From assembly GCA_963555705.1 (NCBI GenBank), contig OY743171.1:23988852-24052851 (forward strand): DNA of 64,000 nucleotides. The letters run 5' to 3'. This document shows, in pieces, positions 58,145 to 64,000 of this stretch (the stretch's first letter is position 1; each line of letters opens with the position of its first letter). A model generated the notes under the pieces. That model ran no database searches. It was not told where the DNA came from and saw only the letters and a list, made by a program, of their open reading frames with translations. Source of the DNA: Ligustrum vulgare. Its lineage: Eukaryota > Streptophyta > Magnoliopsida > Lamiales > Oleaceae. A program made the position numbers and the translations under genes.

Positions 58145-58930
58145 CCAATAGTTTTCTTTCTCCAATTTTATCCCAATAAATTATAGATCTACATTTTCTA
58201 CCATACAATGCTTCATACAGAGCCATGCCAATTGTAGTTTGATAGCTATTGTTGTATGCAAATTCCACCAAGGGCAAAAATTTACTCCATTGACCCTGGA
58301 AGTCTAATACACATGCTCTCAACAAATCTTCCACTATTTGTATTGTTCTCTGTCAGTCTGAGGGTGATAAGCGGTACTGAAAGATAACTGTGTTCCCAAT
58401 GCCTTATGTAAGCTTTTCTAGAAAAGGGATAGGAATTTCGAGTCTCTGTCAGAAGCAATAGATAAAAGTTTGACAATTCCTTGTACATAAAGTTGTACAT
58501 ATCGATTCATTGAATTAGTGGAACACGCTGGAATGAAATGAGCAGATTTGGTCAACCTGTCCACAATAACCCAAATACTATCATGTCCTTTAGTAGTTTT
58601 TGGTAATTTGACCACAAAGTCCATAGTAATTCTTTCCCATTTCCACTATGGGATAGGTAAAGGTTGTAACTTTCCAGTTGGTCTTTGGTATTCTGCCTTT
58701 ACATATTGGCAAGTTAAACATTTTCCAACATATTCTGCTATGTCATTTTTCATGTTTGGCCTCCAATAGTTCACTTTCAAATCCTTATACATTTTAGTAG
58801 CTCCTAGATGTACAGAATATGGTGTTGTGTTTGCTTCAGATAGAATATCACCTCGAATATTCTCTATATCATGTATAACTATCCGTCATCTGAACCGTAA
58901 AATACCATTCTTTGCTATCTAAAAGTCTGC
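58145..58930 (-). pseudogene. Tekay integrase, zinc and catalytic core
   Basis: From about 58870 down the minus strand has EANTTPYSVHLGATKMYKDL, where Asn replaces the first His expected in the zinc motif. It continues with CLTCQ, the first Asp in ITMDFVVKLPKTTKGHD, WVIVDRLTKSAHFIPACSTN and the second Asp in SIASDRDSKF. Then, after frame changes near 58390, come AYHPQTDR and VEDLLRACVLDFQGQWSKFL, PLVEFAYNNSYQTTIGMALY and EALYGRKCRS. At least three frame breaks are present. The gene is interrupted at 58139 by the solo LTR. Confidence 0.83.
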
Positions 58931-58933
58931 AAT

Positions 58934-59785
58934 TTATTTAGAATCTATATCCTTCTTTACTCTGGAACAATAGTTATCTGTTTGTTGTCCCTGTTGAATT
59001 CTGTTATTGATCAAAGTTGGTTGAAGTGTTAAGGATGTAAGTTTAGTCTCCAAAAATCCTTGTAATATCATCTCAATTTCCATTTTCTGTAAATCTATTA
59101 ATTCATATTTCTGAGTCACAACCATAGATGCAATGTTTGATATTAATTTTTTGCTCAATGCATTAGCTATAACATTAGCCTTACTAGGATGATAGTTGAT
59201 AATACAATAATAATATTTTACCAACTCTAGCCACATTCGCTACCTTATATTCAATTCCTTCTATATACAGAAATATTTTAAACTTTTGTGATCAGTGTAA
59301 ATCTCACACCGTTCCTCATATAGGTAATGTCTCCATATTTTAAGTGCAAATACAACTACATCGAGTTCTAAGTCATGTGTAGGGTACTTCTTTTCATACT
59401 CCTTAATATTCCTAGATGCATATGCAATAACTTTGCCATTTTGCTTCAATACACATCCCAAACCATTCTTAGAAGCATCACTATAAACGACGAAACCTCC
59501 AGTACTACATGGAATCAAAAGGATAGGAGCTAAAGTCAATCTTTTCTTCAATTGCTGAAGACTTTCCTCACAAGCATTTTTCCATTCGAATTTCGTACTC
59601 TTTCTAGTTATATTTGTCAAATAAGAAGCTATCTTTGAGAATCCTTCCACAAATCTACGATAGAACTGAGCTAAACCCATAAAACTTCGAACTTCTGATG
59701 GGTTCATTGGTCTTGGCCAACTATGAATAGCCTCTACTTGGATTAACTATTATTCCTTTACCCGCTATTACACGCTCCAAAAATA
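58934..59785 (-). pseudogene. Tekay RT C-terminal remnant and RNase H
   Basis: It starts in [20 protein letters not shown] (about 59785), the thumb region that normally follows the RT catalytic core, then [20 protein letters not shown] (59707). RNase H has [40 protein letters not shown] and [12 protein letters not shown] stop follows near 59255, then SKANVIANALSKK (59236-58934). Cellular role and order are as in other chromoviruses. Confidence 0.85.
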
Positions 59786-60445
59786 AGACTTTATCTAACC
59801 AATTCTTGTAATTGTACCTTCAACTCTTTCAATTCAGTTTGGGCCATTCTATATGGAGCCTTAGAGATCGGATATGTCCCTGGAATTAAGTCAATCATCA
59901 ACTCTATTTCAAGGCTTGCTGGTATCCAAGGTAGATTATCAGAAAATACCTCTGGGAATTCTTGTGCCAATGGTATATCACTAAGATTCAGATTATTTTG
60001 TGCTCTTGCAGTTATAGCACTAACCAAATAACCTACACACCCACTGTTCAATAGTCTTTGTGCCTTCAGTGCTGATATGATAGGAAATCTGAAGCCCTCT
60101 CTAATATCAATAAATGTAAATAGTTCATCTCCTAAAGGTTTGAAGGTCACTGACTTCTTATTACAATCTATAGTAGCTTGGTACTTTGATAACCAATTCA
60201 TACCCAAAATTATATCATAATCTCTCATATCTAATACGATCAGATCAACATAAAGTTCTCGATTTTCTATAAGGATCATACAGCTCTCAAAATCATATTA
60301 GTTTGTTGTACATCTCCAGATGGATAAGTTACAGTATAACTGATCTTTTGTATAACAGGTATTCTATCCAGCTTCCTTACATACTCAGTAGATACAAATG
60401 AATGTGTAGCTATAGAATCAAATAGAACAATTGCTGGAATGTCAA
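59786..60445 (-). pseudogene. Tekay protease and RT start, fused across a deletion of the RT core
   Basis: Around 60430 the minus strand has VLFDSIATHSFVSTEYVRKL. The protease site DSGA of this lineage reads DSIA, replacing the flap-supporting Gly. Then follow DYDIILGMNWLSKYQATIDC (about 60220), LSDIPLAQEFPEVFSDNLPW and the RT entry SKAPYRMAQTELKELKVQLQ. Similarity stops at about 59790 and resumes 5-10 bases later in the RT thumb, so roughly 170 codons including the YVDD box are missing. Confidence 0.85.
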
Positions 60446-60559
60446 AGATAGAAAGTTTACCAGTACCACTGATGGGTTTGTCTCAACATCTTCTCTAGTA
60501 AGAGTAAATACTCTAGCTGGTACTTTCTTCTGTTCTATAGGATTAGGATTGTTTGGGAT

Positions 60560-61591
60560 GCTTTAGCAAGATGTCCGACCCTTCCACAAACATAACATGT
60601 CCTAGTCTCTGTATGACACCCTCAAGTATGTTGTCCACCACATTAGGGCAAAATGGTTGTGATATTGAGCCTTTGTCTTGATCTATCTTCAAAGTTTTAC
60701 TCTAGTTTCATTGTTGTTGTCCTTGCCTTGGTTGAAATTTCTATTTCTGATTCCGACCCTAGAATGTTCTTTTTCTTATTATCTCTAAGCCAACGCTATC
60801 CTTGTCCTTGTCTAAATTGTCATCTAGCCTCCTGAGCACGACTAATTCTTTGTTCAGCCTGTTCTGTAACTAATGCCCTCTCTGCTATTTGTGAATATGA
60901 TACCCTTTGAATTCCTACCATGTTTACATCTCTATACATCTTTGGCCTTAATCCCTCAAGGAATCTTTCTACTTTTAGTGCATCAGTATTCAGTACTAAC
61001 CATGTGAGTAGCAAATCTTGATAATTGTTCAAACTTACGAATATATTCTCCCATTTTCATACTTCCTTGTCGTAACTATATGAACTCATTCATCTTTTTG
61101 GCTTGAACTGATGTTGTAAAATATTTGTTATGAAACAACTCCTTAAATCTATCCCAAGACAAAGCATTTACATCTTCTATGCTTCCCATGGTATCCCACC
61201 AATTTCCAGCACTTCCTCGTAGCATGAAGGATGCGCAAGTAACTTTTTCCACTTCCGAAACTCTATTGTATCCGAACATATTCTCTAAAGTTCTTAACCA
61301 ATCTTCTACTGCTGTTAGGTCTAAAGTATCCTTGAATATCGGTGGGTTTAGATTTCTAAATCTCTCTCCAACTGTCTCAATTTGTTTAGCTCTCTGTGGT
61401 GGTTGTACAAATCCAGCCCTTTGTTGTTCTCCCATATCCCTTTGTTGCAATAATTGCTGAATTTGTTGTGATTGGTGCTCAACCAACTCAGTAAATCTAT
61501 TAATTATAACATCACGATTATTATCTGGGGTAGATGCCTCTTGTCTGGGGGTTTTGGCTCCACCACTACTTTCACCTTTGGTTCTCACCAT
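60560..61591 (-). pseudogene. Tekay Gag
   Basis: Begins MVRTKGESSGGAKTPRQEAS at 61591 (the frame extends upstream, but this Met fits family starts). The capsid part has PPIFKDTLDLTAVEDWLRTL, VTCASFMLRGSAGNWWDTMG and SWDRFKELFHNKYFTTSVQA. A TAG follows EFI at 61073, then MKMGEYIRKFEQLSRFATH. After a frame change comes VERFLEGLRPKMYRDVNMVG (61032-60820). The nucleocapsid knuckle near 60600 reads CYVCGRVGHLAKAS, with Ser for the last Cys. A second knuckle half, CGGQHT, is followed by a stop. Confidence 0.85.
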
Positions 61592-61736
61592 AACTGTTAT
61601 AGCTGTATATAAAAATTTGACCAACATGATTCATGAAACATTAAATGGTAATGTAATAAAATAAAACTTACTTGCGTAGTTGTGATCTTTCATACTCTGA
61701 GATCATGTGCATAGATAGTCTACAGAATTACAAAAC

Positions 61737-61751
61737 CATGCTCTGATACCA
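61737..61751 (-). other. Primer-binding site, tRNA-Met type
   Basis: The minus strand reads TGGTATCAGAGCATGG, separated from the LTR end (GGGACA) by AAGAG. Confidence 0.85.
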
Positions 61752-61756
61752 CTCTT

Positions 61757-62562
61757 TGTCCCACCCCTTTTTAATAGACAATTTTGTATAAAGTCTGAAA
61801 ACTAATTACTCGATCTAATTATGCAATCATTTTTTTTAAACACGGCGTAAGCATTCCTACAATATAACAATAGTATATTGAGATAAAAGACTATATAGAC
61901 TCACTAAAAATATTTTACATTGAGGTTACAAAAGTATAAATAACCCCACTTTATCAATCATATGTACAAGCATTACAAGATTCCAAAATATAGTACAAAA
62001 GACTTTAGAACAAAATGGTTGCCCACAAAATAACCATGCAGGTCCTCATCCATGTACATTGACCCTCGAAATCCTGCAAGAGCTTCACAACTAGCAAAAT
62101 CATCTATGAAGTTGCATACTCACCTACAATGCAAGAACTACTTGAGATAATGCCCAATAAATAAAAATCATGCAAGCCATGATTATGAATACACAACTAT
62201 GCAATTTCCTTCAATAACATAAAGTTATAAATGCTTCATATTCAAGTATTGACAAAGATGAGCTCAAAACATTTTGATTGAAATCCTTTCTTTTCACTGG
62301 GCCCTTGACCAATCTACTTTGCACTGGAAAGAGCTCTGCGCAATATCAAATCAATAATCTAATGGCTAATATGTCATCGACATAGTCGAATGGACTAGCC
62401 TCCTGTGACCACCAGAGGTACATCTCCTATCGACCTCTATGATCACCCAAGAATCTCACACACGGTGTCAATAATCATAATACAACAGAAGTAGAGTCAA
62501 GTGGTCTACCCTCCCATAACCCACCAAGGACTCCCCTATCTCTTCTTGTGTTCACCAAGAGG
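61757..62562 (-). repeat. Truncated 5' LTR of the Tekay element
   Basis: Colinear with 53453-54250. The match ends at CACCAAGAGG (62562) and unrelated sequence follows, so the upstream two thirds of the LTR, with any promoter start, are deleted. Confidence 0.82.
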
Positions 62563-63506
62563 ATGATATATTTGTTGATTATTGTTTCAGTAATTTCAAT
62601 TTTACTAACAGTGCAATCTCGTTCCTTTAGTGGTATAGAACATTATTAATAAATTATTTTGACCGATCAAGAGTTGATTAGGTCATAATTAATTTATCAG
62701 AGCTTCGTTTAATTGGGTCTGATCAGGTGTGGCTTTACTATAACAGAGTTATACAGGCTTATAACATGTTTTGGGTTATACAGAAGTGGGCATAAGTTAT
62801 GGTACTAAGGTTGGTATGGTTTTAGAGTGTATATGGGTTATAAATAGTCTCATAAGCTATTTTTATAACCCTACAAATCATAGAGGCGGGATAGACTAAA
62901 GTGTGAAGTGTGTGTTTTTTCCTTACATAGAAAGCCTTATTCCTAGTGTAACCTAGATCTAGAGATGTGACTAAAAACAAGCATAGATGCTATTAGAGAA
63001 CAACAAGGAAATTTTGAGGGTTTAAAGCTTTGGTGGAATTAAGAAAACAATTGATACAGATCATTGTAAAGCACGCTACAAAAGTAATCTTTTCAAAATT
63101 GTTATTTGGGCAGAATTGTTTAATCTAGTCAAATACATGAAACAAATGAATTTCTGTTGCAGTATAATTTGAATCACAAGGAAATAATTTTTGTGATCAG
63201 ACATTCCCATTTGTTTCTAACTGGAAGAATCCAAGTGGGGATAGAAGCGGACAGGGAACGAGGTAATAGTTGCAATACATTGGTGTAAGGAAACAAAGAT
63301 TCAACAAACTTGACAGTCACATAGATTTAAGCACTATTTGAACAAAAAACAAATTGAAATTAAAAATATACTTAACACAACGATCTTAGTTAGGAAAAAT
63401 AAAATTGAAATAAATTCAAGGAAAATGCAACTTAATGATAGTCATTATTGTCAAACCCTTAGAACTCCCCATAGTTATTGCTAGCAATGTTGGTGTATAT
63501 ATTATC
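62563..63506. other. Intergenic, nothing recognised
   Basis: AT-rich. TTATAC/TATAAC words recur around 62730-62870 (for example GGCTTATAACATG and GGGTTATACAG), but no unit could be defined. It probably includes the 3' flank of the minus-strand gene to the right. Confidence 0.4.
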
Positions 63507-64000
63507 TCAATTATCATTCCATGAGTATTGTGGTTCACATGGCTCATCCACCAGTTGTGTCCTGATGACATGGATAAAAACATATTAAACATATGATGGG
63601 GAAAAAAATTAAAGCTTAGACATGATATCGTCTATCAACTCACCTTGGTTGTATAGTTGGACAAATTTTTCTATAATGTCCACTACGACCACATCCATGA
63701 CAATTTCTCCGTGATTGGGATATGGCTACCTCCTTCGATGACTTCAATCGCTTTCTGCACCCTATCATCCTAATCAGAGTAGGATCAACTACATGTTGGG
63801 TACTTTCTTTACTCTTGTTCTTCATCCTACTCATTCGCATATCATCACTGTCGTCGATGTCCTTAACATGTAATTTCAAGTCCCGAAACCCATCCATTAG
63901 AAGTGTGGTTCGAGCATGGTTAAGGCTCCCTCGTCGACCAACTCTGATGCAGTGCGAGATAGCAACCCGTGTCTTGAAATTAAAGAATGGCCAGTAGATG
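63507..64000 (-). CDS. 3' end of a CCHC-knuckle gene, possibly FAR1/FHY3-related; continues beyond the window
   Basis: A minus-strand exon is open from the window end to 63644 without a stop. It carries RRGSLNHARTTLLMDGFRDL, DPTLIRMIGCRKRLKSSKEV and a zinc knuckle CHGCGRSGHYRKIC (C-x2-C-x4-H-x4-C). A donor AAG|GTGAGT lies at 63643-63638. The acceptor TCATCAG|GACACAAC leads to a last exon 63562-63507 coding TQLVDEPCEPQYSWNDN and TGA. A basic KGRxKRxKSSKE-like stretch before a C-terminal knuckle is seen in FAR1/FHY3 proteins and in MULE transposases, so either origin is possible. No damage is visible in this part. Confidence 0.5.

Larger units (their letters stand above)
53453..62562 (-). mobile_element. 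Tekay/Del-type chromovirus, minus strand, defective
   Basis: On the minus strand: truncated 5' LTR (62562-61757), tRNA-Met-type primer site (61751-61737), gag, protease, an RT with its core deleted, RNase H, integrase with chromodomain, polypurine tract ATAAGGAGGGGAGAA (57086-57072) and 3' LTR (57071-53453). Two later insertions are seen: a MULE-type MITE in the 3' LTR (55083-55905) and a solo LTR in integrase (57649-58139). The 5' LTR is cut after about 806 bp, so no outer target duplication remains to pair with ATTTA at the left edge. Confidence 0.88.

Noticed and set aside
62563..63480. Possible continuation of the plus-strand LTR stump at 53420
   Set aside because: No phrase typical of Tekay LTRs could be recognised, so the link stays speculative and is not annotated.

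Overview
The window reads as nuclear DNA of a eudicot plant: AT-rich, with no dense gene content and almost entirely built of plant-specific transposable elements. The families recognised are Ty3/gypsy chromoviruses with a C-terminal chromodomain (Tekay/Del type), a Tat-lineage gypsy element with the second RNase H domain, an En/Spm (CACTA) transposon with plant transposase domains, Helitron-like sequence, MITEs and a SINE. Species cannot be named from the sequence. Only two host loci are visible, and only one of them may still be functional.

Layout. 1-867 is the end of a gypsy LTR. 868-10130 is the 3' part of a plus-strand LTR element with TGATAAG-type LTRs. A minus-strand relative (2333-7375) is nested in it, bounded by the target duplication GTATT. 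10131-14030 is intergenic DNA with a degenerate TTGTGACC array, a SINE inserted in that array, a MITE and an LTR fragment. 14204-24724 is a decayed replication protein A large-subunit (RPA1/RPA70)-like gene. Its last coding exon is split by a 6.9-kb CACTA element (17676-24597). 24725-32072 is very AT-rich: a tandem array, a 1.9-kb foldback, and Helitron-like sequence carrying a GC-rich MITE.

32073-50062 holds a Tat-type retrotransposon on the minus strand. Part of its pol is replaced by a Tekay fragment (35002 to about 38570). Its gag is split by a small non-autonomous LTR element (44178-49540), which is itself split by a 2.36-kb solo LTR (46002-48358). The two inner insertions have perfect 5-bp target duplications. 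50063-53452 is mostly unassigned. 53453-62562 is a minus-strand Tekay element with inactivated gag-pol. It carries a MULE-type MITE in its LTR and a solo LTR inside its integrase. 63507-64000 is the 3' end of a minus-strand host-like gene with a CCHC knuckle, perhaps FAR1/FHY3-related.

The genes do not form a cooperating system. The interest lies in nesting order, defective non-autonomous elements that keep their own coding sequence, palindrome-rich LTRs, and interruption of a DNA-metabolism gene. No CRISPR array, rRNA, tRNA gene or bacterial-type operon was seen. All family assignments come from reading translated motifs and repeat ends by eye; no search was run.
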